Below are positions 1 to 7,589 of a stretch of DNA of 64,000 nucleotides, piece after piece (positions within the stretch are counted from its first letter, which is position 1; each line of letters begins with the position of its first letter). Both the position numbers and the translations under genes were made by a program. The stretch lies in contig NZ_JACHOS010000011.1 of NCBI RefSeq assembly GCF_014199985.1, positions 161,509 through 225,508 of the forward strand, read 5' to 3'. Below the pieces are notes generated by a model. It did no database searches. It saw nothing but the letters and a program-made list of their open reading frames with translations, and had not been told where the DNA came from. This DNA comes from Methylorubrum rhodesianum (GTDB lineage: Bacteria > Pseudomonadota > Alphaproteobacteria > Rhizobiales > Beijerinckiaceae).

Positions 1-331
1 CGAGATCGAGATCGGCGAAATCCACGATCTTCGGCTTGAAGCCCTGCTTGCGCGCGAGCTTTCCGACATCGCTGGCGAGCTTTTCCGAATTGCCCGACTC
101 GGAGGCGAACAGGATCGTCAGCGGCTCGGCCGCTTTCGGGGGGGCCGCCGGGGCGACCGCCGCCGCACCGGATTGGCCGGCGGCCGCATCGAGCCCCGCG
201 AGGAAGCCCGCGAGCCAAGCGCGCTGGATCGGCGTCGCCGCTCCGAGCGCTGCGTCGAGATGAGCCCGTTCCTGGTCTCCGAAAGGAGCCGTGCGGGGAA
301 GGAGTGCTTGCCTGGACATCGTGGGTGCCAT
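1..331 (-). CDS. cysJ: Sulfite reductase flavoprotein alpha subunit (N-terminal part, runs off left edge)
   Basis: Minus-strand reading frame open from the window edge to a start at 331 (ATG) or 319 (ATG, MSRQALLPR). After a short alanine-rich leader of about 50 residues it enters a flavodoxin-type FMN-binding domain (ILFASESGNSEKLASDVG), as in CysJ and cytochrome P450 reductase-like flavoproteins. The role would be to pass electrons from NADPH to sulfite reductase in sulfide formation. The neighbouring cysHDN genes support this over nitric-oxide-synthase-like or P450-reductase alternatives. Only about 110 residues are visible, so the FAD and NADPH domains cannot be checked. Confidence 0.75.
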   Translation of the reverse strand, partial: MAPTMSRQALLPRTAPFGDQERAHLDAALGAATPIQRAWLAGFLAGLDAAAGQSGAAAVAPAAPPKAAEPLTILFASESGNSEKLASDVGKLARKQGFKPKIVDFADLDL

Positions 332-431
332 GTCGTCCGCCGGAGCGCCGCTGTCAACGTCGAAACGTCCGTTTTAAAGAACGCCCGGTCGAGAGAAGAG
401 ATTGTTCGCTGTTGCGTCGCAAAAAGGAAGA

Positions 432-935
432 TTATTCCCCAACCACCGCCAGCCTCGGTTCGGAACGCCCGCGCGGCGGGGGAACGGGCAGCGGCAGGGC
501 GGTCGTGGACTTCACCTTTTCCATGGCGAAGCGCGAGGTCACGTTCTTGAGAGGAAGCGTGGCGATCAGGTTCTTGTAGAAGGTGTCGTAGGCGGCCATG
601 TCGGCCACGACGACCCGCAGCATGTAGTCGACGTCGCCGGCCATCCGGTAGAACTCGAGCACCTCCGGCATGGCCGAGATGCGGTCGGCGAAGCGCTCGA
701 GCCAATCCTTGGAATGATCCGCGGTCTCGATCGAGACGAAGACGGTGAGCCCGAGGCCGAGCTTCACCGGATCGAGCACGGCCACGCGCCGGTCGATCAC
801 GCCGTCGGCCTCGAGGCGCTGGATCCGCTTCCAGCAGGGCGTCTGCGAGAGCCCGACCTGCTCGCCGATGGCGGCGATGGAGAGCGTGGCATCCTTCTGC
901 AGGAGCGCGAGGATCTTCAGGTCGATCGAGTCCAA
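432..935 (-). CDS. Lrp/AsnC-family transcriptional regulator
   Basis: 167-residue protein with an N-terminal winged helix-turn-helix (about residues 3-55, including IGEQVGLSQTPCWKRIQRLE) and a C-terminal RAM ligand-binding domain (about 65-140). The best start is TTG at 935, because a GGAGAGG ribosome site lies just upstream and the family begins at LDSIDLKIL; upstream in-frame starts would add an Arg-rich tail foreign to the family. It lies between the sulfite reductase gene (same strand, 100 bp downstream) and divergent cysHDN. It is therefore a plausible local regulator of sulfate assimilation or of sulfur amino acid response. The effector is unknown. The C-terminus has a Pro/Arg-rich tail. 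Confidence 0.9.
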   Translation of the reverse strand: MDSIDLKILALLQKDATLSIAAIGEQVGLSQTPCWKRIQRLEADGVIDRRVAVLDPVKLGLGLTVFVSIETADHSKDWLERFADRISAMPEVLEFYRMAGDVDYMLRVVVADMAAYDTFYKNLIATLPLKNVTSRFAMEKVKSTTALPLPVPPPRGRSEPRLAVVGE

Positions 936-1185
936 GGGGCCTCTCCGCAATGAATGGCGAGGATGGTCTCTCGAGGGTCTCTCGGGGCATCCGGCCATAA
1001 GCCCGCCCCGCCACCTCTTTGAGAAGATTCTTTTCTGAACGAGCAACGATCGGCGGCGGCAACCGTTGCCGTGCCATTCGCGCCGCAGCAGTGGATTGCG
1101 TGCGCAGAAGGTCCGACGCCTTGACAGCGTTCTTTATAGCGAACATCTCAGGGCTCCGACAAGCAGGCAAATCGAATTTACGCAC
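936..1185. promoter_or_regulatory. Divergent lrp-cysH control region
   Basis: 250 bp between the starts of the Lrp-type regulator and cysH. It contains an AT-rich imperfect palindrome near 1022-1036 (AGAAGATTCTTTTCT), of the sort Lrp proteins bind, and a TTGACA hexamer at 1121-1126. No well-spaced -10 box follows the hexamer, so the promoter is not assigned. Control of both transcripts from this gap is inferred from gene layout only. Confidence 0.35.
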
Positions 1186-1995
1186 ATGACCGCTGCCCTC
1201 GTCCGGGCGGCCGGGGATCTCGCCAGGGACATGGCGGGTCTGGACCTCCGGGGGCGTATCCGCCTCGTCGAGGACCGCATCCCGGGCCGGCTCGTCTTCA
1301 CCACCAGCCTCGGCATCGAGGATCAGGCGCTCACGCACGCGCTCGCCCTGAACAAGGGCCGCACTGAGATCGTGACGCTCGATACCGGCCGGCTGTTTCC
1401 CGAAACCTACGACGTCTGGACCGAGACGGAGGCCGCCTACGGCATCCGCATCCGCGCCTACGCGCCGGAGCGGGTGGCCGAGGAAGCGTTCGTTGCGCGC
1501 GAGGGCATCAATGGTTTTCGCCATTCGGTCGCCGCACGGCAGGCCTGCTGCGGCTTCCGCAAGGTCGAGCCGCTGGGTCGGGCGCTGGAGGGCGCGGCGG
1601 CGTGGTTCACCGGCCTGCGCGCCGGGCAATCCGCCAACCGGGCCGACACGCCGCTGGCCGAGGCCGACGAGGGACGCGGCCTGATCAAGGTCAACCCGCT
1701 CGCCGATTGGACGCGGGCCGACGTCGATCGCTTCGTGCGCGACAACTTCATTCCCTACAACCCCCTGCACGACCGCGGCTTCCCGTCGATCGGCTGCGCC
1801 CCCTGCACCCGCGCCGTGAAGATCGGTGAGGACGAACGGGCCGGCCGCTGGTGGTGGGAGCAGGAATCCAAGAAGGAATGCGGCCTGCATCTGCACAGGC
1901 CGGAAGGCGACGTGGCGCCCGGGCAGGAAGCCGCCGCTTTCGAGGAGCCGGCGAGCGCCGCCACCTCACGCGAACACAGAAGGGAACTGGTCTGA
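1186..1995 (+). CDS. cysH: Adenylylsulfate (APS)-type assimilatory reductase CysH
   Basis: 269 residues from ATG at 1186; a longer frame exists but the PAPS-reductase fold begins here. It reduces activated sulfate (APS or PAPS) to sulfite using thioredoxin. Cys121-Cys122 and Cys204-x-x-Cys207 form the pattern that binds a [4Fe-4S] cluster in APS reductases; enzymes strict for PAPS lack it. The C-terminal ECGLH motif holds the catalytic Cys232. The cluster cysteines suggest that APS is used directly, which fits the absence of a CysC kinase domain next door. The stop overlaps the cysD start by one base (TGATG), implying translational coupling. Confidence 0.93.
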   Translation: MTAALVRAAGDLARDMAGLDLRGRIRLVEDRIPGRLVFTTSLGIEDQALTHALALNKGRTEIVTLDTGRLFPETYDVWTETEAAYGIRIRAYAPERVAEEAFVAREGINGFRHSVAARQACCGFRKVEPLGRALEGAAAWFTGLRAGQSANRADTPLAEADEGRGLIKVNPLADWTRADVDRFVRDNFIPYNPLHDRGFPSIGCAPCTRAVKIGEDERAGRWWWEQESKKECGLHLHRPEGDVAPGQEAAAFEEPASAATSREHRRELV

Positions 1996-2924
1996 TGAGC
2001 GCCGCCGTCGCCGCGCCCGCGCGCACCCGCCTGACGCATCTCCAGCGCCTGGAGGCCGAGAGCATCCACATCTTCCGGGAGGCGGTCGCCGAGGCCGAGA
2101 ACCCGGTGATGCTCTACTCGATCGGCAAGGATTCCTCCGTGCTGCTGCATCTGGCGCTGAAGGCCTTCGCGCCGGGGCGCCTGCCGTTCCCCCTGATGCA
2201 CATCGACACGACTTGGAAGTTCCGCGAGATGATCGCCTTCCGCGACCAGCGCGCGAAGGAACTCGGCCTCGAACTCATCGTGCACACGAATCAGGAGGGG
2301 CTCGCCAAGGGCATCGGCCCGGTCAGCCACGGCTCCGAAGTGCATACCGACGTGATGAAGACGCAGGCCCTGCGTCAGGCGCTCGACAAGTACAAGTTCG
2401 ACGCGGCCTTCGGTGGCGCCCGCCGCGACGAGGAGGCGAGCCGGGCCAAGGAGCGCATCGTGTCGCTGCGCAACGCGCAGCATCGCTGGGACCCGAAGCG
2501 CCAGCGCGCCGAGCCCTGGCACCTCTACAATTTCAAGAAGCGGCGCGGCGAATCCTTCCGCGTCTTCCCGCTCTCGAACTGGACCGAGCTCGACATCTGG
2601 CTCTACATCGAGCAGGAAAACATTCCGATCGTCCCGCTCTACTTCGCCGCCGAGCGTCCGGTGGTGGAGCGCGACGGCCAGCTCATCATGGTCGATGACG
2701 ACCGCCTGCCGCTGGAGCCGGGCGAGACCCCGCAGAAGCGTCAGGTTCGGTTCCGCACGCTCGGCTGCTATCCGCTGACCGGCGCGGTCGAGAGCCCGGC
2801 CGCGACCCTTCCGGAGATCATCGGCGAGACGCTCGCCGCCCGCACCTCGGAGCGCCAGGGCCGCGTCATCGACAAGGACGGTGCCGGCGCCATGGAGCGC
2901 AAGAAGCAGGAGGGCTACTTCTGA
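1995..2924 (+). CDS. cysD: Sulfate adenylyltransferase subunit 2 (ATP sulfurylase small subunit)
   Basis: 309 residues, normal length for CysD. The PP-loop of the PAPS-reductase/ATP-pyrophosphatase superfamily is at about residues 42-48 (SIGKDSS). It catalyses adenylyl transfer from ATP to sulfate, driven by GTP hydrolysis in the CysN partner. It is overlapped by one base at both ends with cysH and cysN, so the three are clearly one operon. No truncation or unusual insertions are seen. Confidence 0.96.
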   Translation: MSAAVAAPARTRLTHLQRLEAESIHIFREAVAEAENPVMLYSIGKDSSVLLHLALKAFAPGRLPFPLMHIDTTWKFREMIAFRDQRAKELGLELIVHTNQEGLAKGIGPVSHGSEVHTDVMKTQALRQALDKYKFDAAFGGARRDEEASRAKERIVSLRNAQHRWDPKRQRAEPWHLYNFKKRRGESFRVFPLSNWTELDIWLYIEQENIPIVPLYFAAERPVVERDGQLIMVDDDRLPLEPGETPQKRQVRFRTLGCYPLTGAVESPAATLPEIIGETLAARTSERQGRVIDKDGAGAMERKKQEGYF

Positions 2925-4336
2925 TGACGATCCATCAGTCTCCGGAAGCGTTCGGCTACGAAGCCTTCCTGCACAAGCACCAGAACAAGGAGGTCCTGCG
3001 CTTCATCACCTGCGGTTCGGTCGATGACGGCAAGTCCACCCTGATCGGACGGCTCCTGCACGACACCAAGCAGATCTTCGACGATCAGGTGACGGCGCTG
3101 CAGCGCGACTCGCGCAAGCACGGCACGCAGGGCGGCGAGGTCGATCTCGCCCTGCTGGTCGACGGCCTGCAGGCCGAGCGCGAGCAGGGCATCACCATCG
3201 ACGTCGCCTATCGCTTCTTCTCGACCGACCGGCGCTCCTTCATCGTCGCCGACACCCCCGGCCACGAGCAATATACCCGCAACATGGCGACCGGCGCCTC
3301 GACCGCCGACGTCGCCGTGATCCTGGTCGACGCCCGCCACGGGCTGACCCGCCAGACCCGGCGCCACGCGCTGCTGGTCTCGCTGCTCGGCATCCACCGG
3401 GTCGCGCTCGCCATCAACAAGATGGATCTCGTCGGCTGGTCGCAGGACAAGTTCGAGGCGATCCTCTCCGGCTTCCAGGCGTTTGCCGCGCCGCTGAATT
3501 TTTCCGAGGTGCGGGCGATCCCGCTCTCGGCCAAGAACGGCGACAACGTCGTGCTGCCGGGCACCGCCGCGACCTGGTACGATGGCGTTCCGTTGCTGCG
3601 CTACCTCGAAGAGGTGCCGGTGAAGTCGGAGGAGCGCGCCGCCGCCTTCCGCATGCCGGTGCAGTGGGTGAACCGCCCGAACTCGGATTTCCGCGGGTTT
3701 TCCGGGTTGATCGCCTCCGGCTCGGTGGCGCCGGGCGACGCCGTCACCGTCGCGCCCTCGGGCAAGACTTCGACCGTCGCCCGCATCTTCACCGCCGACG
3801 GCGATCTGGAGCGGGCGAGCGAGGGCCAGTCGGTGACGCTGGTGCTCGCCGACGAGGTGGACGCCTCCCGCGGCGCGGTGATCGCGACTTCGGGCGCGCC
3901 GCTGACGCTGACCGACAGCCTCGACGTGCGCCTGTTCTGGGCCGCCGAGTCCGATCTCGTCCCCGGCGCCAGCCTGTGGGCCAAGGTCGGCACGCAGACC
4001 GTGAACGCGGTGGTGAAGGCGGTCCACCGCCGGATCGACCCGGAGACCGGGCAGGCCGGCCCCGCCGACAAGCTCGCGGTCAACGATATCGGCGACGTGA
4101 CCTTGACGCTCGACCGGCAGATCGCCGTCGATCCGTATGTCGAGAACCGCGACACCGGCAGCCTGATCCTGATCGACCGCGAGACCACGGACACGGCGGC
4201 GCTCGGCCTCGTCCAGACGGTCGCCGCTTCGGGTAACGCCGCCGCTCCGGCGCCGACGGCATCCGAGACAGCGTCGCAGGAGCCCGCCCGCAGCGGCGGC
4301 CTGCTCGCTGGCATCAAGCGGCTGTTCGGCGGGTAG
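2924..4336 (+). CDS. cysN: Sulfate adenylyltransferase subunit 1 (GTPase), without CysC fusion
   Basis: 470-residue EF-Tu-like GTPase. G1 is GSVDDGKST at 31-39, G3 is DTPGHEQY at 110-117 and G4 is NKMD at 165-168, followed by beta-barrel domains. It powers ATP sulfurylase activity of CysD. Many rhizobia carry a CysNC fusion; here the protein stops after the GTPase/barrel part with a short Ala/Pro-rich tail ending in GGLLAGIKRLFGG. No APS kinase domain is present, consistent with an APS-reducing CysH. Last gene of the cysHDN operon. Confidence 0.96.
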   Translation: MTIHQSPEAFGYEAFLHKHQNKEVLRFITCGSVDDGKSTLIGRLLHDTKQIFDDQVTALQRDSRKHGTQGGEVDLALLVDGLQAEREQGITIDVAYRFFSTDRRSFIVADTPGHEQYTRNMATGASTADVAVILVDARHGLTRQTRRHALLVSLLGIHRVALAINKMDLVGWSQDKFEAILSGFQAFAAPLNFSEVRAIPLSAKNGDNVVLPGTAATWYDGVPLLRYLEEVPVKSEERAAAFRMPVQWVNRPNSDFRGFSGLIASGSVAPGDAVTVAPSGKTSTVARIFTADGDLERASEGQSVTLVLADEVDASRGAVIATSGAPLTLTDSLDVRLFWAAESDLVPGASLWAKVGTQTVNAVVKAVHRRIDPETGQAGPADKLAVNDIGDVTLTLDRQIAVDPYVENRDTGSLILIDRETTDTAALGLVQTVAASGNAAAPAPTASETASQEPARSGGLLAGIKRLFGG

Positions 4337-4352
4337 GACACGCATCGAAAGA

Positions 4353-4490
4353 CCCCTCTCCCCTCTGCGGGAGAGGGTGGCCCCCGAAAGGGCCGGGTTG
4401 AGGGGAGCGCCGTTTCCGGAGAGTTCGGAGCCGGCCCCTCTTCCGCCTCGTTCCGCGCGGCAACCTCCCCCGCAGAGGGGGAGGGTTTGG
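4353..4490. repeat. REP-like palindromic intergenic element
   Basis: Two related GC-rich hairpins lie between cysN and the next gene. The first has arms CCCTCTCCC (4354-4362) and GGGAGAGGG (4369-4377), followed by a second small stem (GGCCC/GGGCC) and a GGTTGAGGGG tail. The other has arms CCTCCCC (4464-4470) and GGGGAGG (4478-4484). They look like repetitive extragenic palindromes common in methylobacteria, and a similar hairpin occurs at 48526-48548. They may stabilise or terminate the cysN transcript. Genome-wide copy number cannot be judged from this window. Confidence 0.6.
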
Positions 4491-4521
4491 CCGCGGCCCG
4501 CTCCCCCGCTAAAATCCCCCG

Positions 4522-5562
4522 ATGACCTCCGTCCCCGACCCGGCCGCCGACGTATACGAGGGCCGGGACGGCTGGCTGTTCCTGATCCGGGGCACCAACC
4601 GCGTGCTGGAGCAGTACGGCCGGCCGGGCGTCTCGCGCCGGACGCTCTGGCGCTGGCGGCGGCTGATCGAGAGCCGCGTGCGGCGCTGCGCCGGGCTCGG
4701 CGCGACCTACCTCCACGCCCTCGCCCCGGAAAAACTCACCGTCTATTCCGAACGCGCGGAAGACCTCGCCTTCGATCCGGCCCGGGCTCCGGCCCTGCGG
4801 CTTGCCCGCTGGCTCACCGCCTCGCCCGGCGCCCGCGCGTGGGTCGATCTCGCGGGCGCGTTCCGAGCGGCGCGAGACGGCCCGCCGCTCTATCTGCGAA
4901 CCGACACCCACTGGACCTTCGAAGGCTGTTCGCTGGCCTACCGCACGATCCTGTCGCGGATGGGCGTGCCCCCGCGCGACGACGTCGAGGCCCGGCGCCA
5001 GCGCACCGCCCTCCCCTTCTCGGGCGATCTCGGCCGCAAGTTCACGCCCCACCGCACGGAGCTCGCGGAGGGCACGGCCTTCGCGAGCGCGGCGCGGCGC
5101 ATCCACGCCAACGACCTCCTGCTGGAGATGGAGGCGCTGGGGCGCGGCGGCGACGCGCATCTCGGCAGCCACGCGGTGTTTTGCAACGACGACCCTCTCG
5201 CCGATCCGCGCCGCCTCGTCATCTTCGGCGATTCTTACGCGCAGCACACTGCCCACAGCCCGCTCGCAACGCTCACCGCGCTCTTCGCCGACCGGTTCCG
5301 CGAGGTTCATTTCCTGTGGTCGACGGGCATCGACTGGCGCTACCTCGAACGGGTCCGCCCCGACTTCGTCCTCGGCGAGATGGCCGAGCGCTTCGTGATC
5401 GACCTGCCGCCCCAAAACATCCGGATCGAACGGCTCGCGGAACTCGCCCGCGAGCGGAAGCTGATGGGAACGATCACGGGAGCGGATTGGCGCTCACCCG
5501 CGCCGCCTCCGCCTGACGCGCCCGCATCCGCGCCTGAAGCCGCTGGCGCCGCGCCGCGATGA
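4522..5562 (+). CDS. AlgX/AlgJ-type SGNH hydrolase-like protein
   Basis: 346 residues. It contains DTHWTFEG around residue 135 and IFGDSYA around residue 235, the Asp-His and Ser motifs of the AlgX/AlgJ SGNH hydrolase-like family, whose members O-acetylate polysaccharides such as alginate. An opening YEGRDGWLFLIRG segment matches the family start. No signal peptide or membrane helix is visible, unlike periplasmic AlgX, so the protein may be cytoplasmic or its substrate may differ. The Pro/Ala-rich C-terminus overlaps the convergent YihY gene by 89 bp. A glycosyl or polysaccharide modification role is inferred from the fold only. Confidence 0.75.
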   Translation: MTSVPDPAADVYEGRDGWLFLIRGTNRVLEQYGRPGVSRRTLWRWRRLIESRVRRCAGLGATYLHALAPEKLTVYSERAEDLAFDPARAPALRLARWLTASPGARAWVDLAGAFRAARDGPPLYLRTDTHWTFEGCSLAYRTILSRMGVPPRDDVEARRQRTALPFSGDLGRKFTPHRTELAEGTAFASAARRIHANDLLLEMEALGRGGDAHLGSHAVFCNDDPLADPRRLVIFGDSYAQHTAHSPLATLTALFADRFREVHFLWSTGIDWRYLERVRPDFVLGEMAERFVIDLPPQNIRIERLAELARERKLMGTITGADWRSPAPPPPDAPASAPEAAGAAPR

Positions 5563-6430
5563 CCGTACCGTTGATCTCGCCGCCGAACAGGAACATCGCC
5601 GCGAGCCAGTAGAGGAACACCAGGAAGATCATCGCGGTCGCAAGGCCGCCATAGGTCGAGGCGTAGGCGTTCGAGAAGCGGTCGAGATAATAGCCGAAGC
5701 CGAGGCCGGCGAGGAACCACAGGCCGAGCGTCACGGCGATGCCCGGCAGCACGGACAGCACCGGCCGGCGCCCGGCGGCGACGAACTTATGGGCGATCAC
5801 CAGCACCAGCGCGATCAGGAAGGCGGTGACGCCGATCCGGCCGATGGCGACGGTGAGGCCTAGCGGCTCCAGCCCAGGTGCCACGAAGACGAGTTGGCGC
5901 CAGATCAGCGGCCCGAGCACCACGAGCAGCGCGAAGGCCAGCATCGCGAAGGCGCCGCAGACGACGTAGCCGATCGATTCGAGCCGGGTGAGCCACCAGG
6001 GCCGCATCTCGCGGATGCCGTAGGCGCGGTTGAGTCCGACCCGGAGCGACTCGACGCCGGAGGACGAGAAGTAGAGCGCGAGCAGCGCACCGAGCGTCAG
6101 CACGCCGCCGCGCTGCTCGGTGAGCAGGCGGTGCACCTCGCCGACGATGGGCTTGGCCACCTCCCGCGGCACGGCGTCGAAGATCAGCGTGCCGGCCTCG
6201 TCCGCCAGCGACTTGGTGCCGATCAGGCCAGCGAGCGCCGCGAGCAGGATCAGGAACGGAAACAGCGAGGTCAGCATCGACAGCGCGATGTGGCTCGCGA
6301 TCGCCCAGCCGTCATGGGCGACGAAGCGCTGCGCGGCCAGCCCCGTCACGTCGAGGATCTTTTTGAGTCGGCTCAAGGGCGGTGGCGGCTTCTGCGGCTG
6401 AGTCGAGGCGAGCCGCTCCATACGGGCCAT
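5474..6430 (-). CDS. YihY/virulence factor BrkB family inner-membrane protein
   Basis: 318 residues from ATG at 6430. About six hydrophobic helices match the YihY/BrkB family: the first near residues 40-65, then pairs up to about 280. The motif YFSSSGVESLRVGLNRAYG and the GGLATAMIFLVFLYW segment are typical. The family's biochemical function is not settled; the old RNase BN assignment was wrong. The N-terminus is short and proline-rich, and the C-terminus Arg/Gln-rich and cytoplasmic. Its last 89 bp are antisense to the end of the SGNH gene. It diverges from the DMT exporter gene, with 98 bp between starts. Confidence 0.88.
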   Translation of the reverse strand: MARMERLASTQPQKPPPPLSRLKKILDVTGLAAQRFVAHDGWAIASHIALSMLTSLFPFLILLAALAGLIGTKSLADEAGTLIFDAVPREVAKPIVGEVHRLLTEQRGGVLTLGALLALYFSSSGVESLRVGLNRAYGIREMRPWWLTRLESIGYVVCGAFAMLAFALLVVLGPLIWRQLVFVAPGLEPLGLTVAIGRIGVTAFLIALVLVIAHKFVAAGRRPVLSVLPGIAVTLGLWFLAGLGFGYYLDRFSNAYASTYGGLATAMIFLVFLYWLAAMFLFGGEINGTVIAARRQRLQARMRARQAEAARVSANPLP

Positions 6431-6528
6431 CGGATGCTGCGCGTCAATCTCGGGTGCGGGCGGAGCATAGCCGCCCTCAGCATTCTCCGGTTGCCACGCG
6501 CCCGGTTGCGTGCTGCCTGCCGGGCGCC

Positions 6529-7419
6529 ATGCCGACCGTCCTCTCCAGCCTGATCCCGGCCGCCTTCGTGCTGATCTGGGCAAGCGGCTTCGTCGCCGCG
6601 CGCTACGTGGCGCCCTACGCCGAGCCGCTCGCTTTCGTGGCGCTCCGACTGGCCCTGGTGGCGATGGTGCTGGCCGGAATCGCGTTCGCGCTCCGCGCGC
6701 GCTGGCCCCGGACCGCCGACGGCTGGCGCGACGGCATGATCGCGGGCGTGCTGATGCAGGGCATCTACGTGGCCGGCGTGTTCTGGTCGGTGCATCACGG
6801 CCTGCCCGCCGGCATCGCGGCGCTGGTGGGCAGCCTCCAGCCGCTGCTGACGGCGGCCGTGTCGCAGCCGCTGCTCGGCGAGCGGGTCGGGCCACAGCGC
6901 TGGGCCGGGATCGGGCTCGGCTTCCTCGGGGCGGGACTGGTGCTCGGGCCGAAGCTCGGCGCGGTCGATGCCGCCGGCATCCCCCCCGTTGCGCTCCTCG
7001 TCTCGCTCGCCGCGATGCTGGCGATGACCGCCGGCACGCTGTGGCAGAAGCGGCGCGGCGCCGGCGCCGACCTCGTCACCAATGCCTGCCTGCAATTCGT
7101 CGGCGGCACCGCCTTCGCGGTCCCGCTCGCGCTCGTCGCCGGTGAGACGCATCTCGCCCCGAGCCTGCCGCTCGGCCTCGGCATGGCGTGGTCGGTCCTC
7201 GTGAACTCCGTCGGCGGCATCCTGCTGCTGCTGGCGCTGATCCGGCGCGGGGCCGTGGCCGGCGTTGCCTCGCTGCTGTTCCTCGTGCCGCCTGTCTCTG
7301 CGGTGATCGCCTATCTCATGTTCGGCGAGACGCTGACGGCAATGCAGGTTGCCGGCATGGCGGTTGCGGCCGGCGGCGTCGGTCTGGCGAGCGGTCCTCA
7401 GACACGCTCAACGCGGTGA
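6529..7419 (+). CDS. DMT-superfamily (EamA) permease
   Basis: 296 residues from ATG at 6529, chosen because the first transmembrane helix starts immediately (PTVLSSLIPAAFVLIWASGF). About ten helices are arranged as two EamA repeats. The WASGFVAARY and PLLTAAVSQPLLGERVG segments are characteristic of the RhaT/YdcZ-like drug/metabolite exporters. The substrate cannot be predicted; exporters of amino acids or metabolites are common in this family. It stands alone between a divergent YihY gene and the downstream dehydrogenase gene. Confidence 0.9.
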   Translation: MPTVLSSLIPAAFVLIWASGFVAARYVAPYAEPLAFVALRLALVAMVLAGIAFALRARWPRTADGWRDGMIAGVLMQGIYVAGVFWSVHHGLPAGIAALVGSLQPLLTAAVSQPLLGERVGPQRWAGIGLGFLGAGLVLGPKLGAVDAAGIPPVALLVSLAAMLAMTAGTLWQKRRGAGADLVTNACLQFVGGTAFAVPLALVAGETHLAPSLPLGLGMAWSVLVNSVGGILLLLALIRRGAVAGVASLLFLVPPVSAVIAYLMFGETLTAMQVAGMAVAAGGVGLASGPQTRSTR

Positions 7420-7589
7420 ACTGTATGATGAATTCAGCCTAAAGACGGGGGATGCGGCGATGAGAAACCACTATTGTGCCGGCGATCCTGTCTATAAAGA
7501 AACCAACCGTCCGCCTTCCTAGAAGTCCCGCTCAGTCACGCCGGAACGCCATCCACTTCGGCTCAGAGCGCCCGAGAAGAGAGTTCGCC

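Noticed and set aside
1121..1140. TTGACA hexamer as cysH promoter
   Set aside because: No -10 element at 16-18 bp; the nearest AT-rich box is only 7 bp away.
118..1896. A 592-codon minus-strand frame crossing the regulator and cysH
   Set aside because: It overlaps three recognised genes in other frames and shows no domain; it is an artefact of codon bias.
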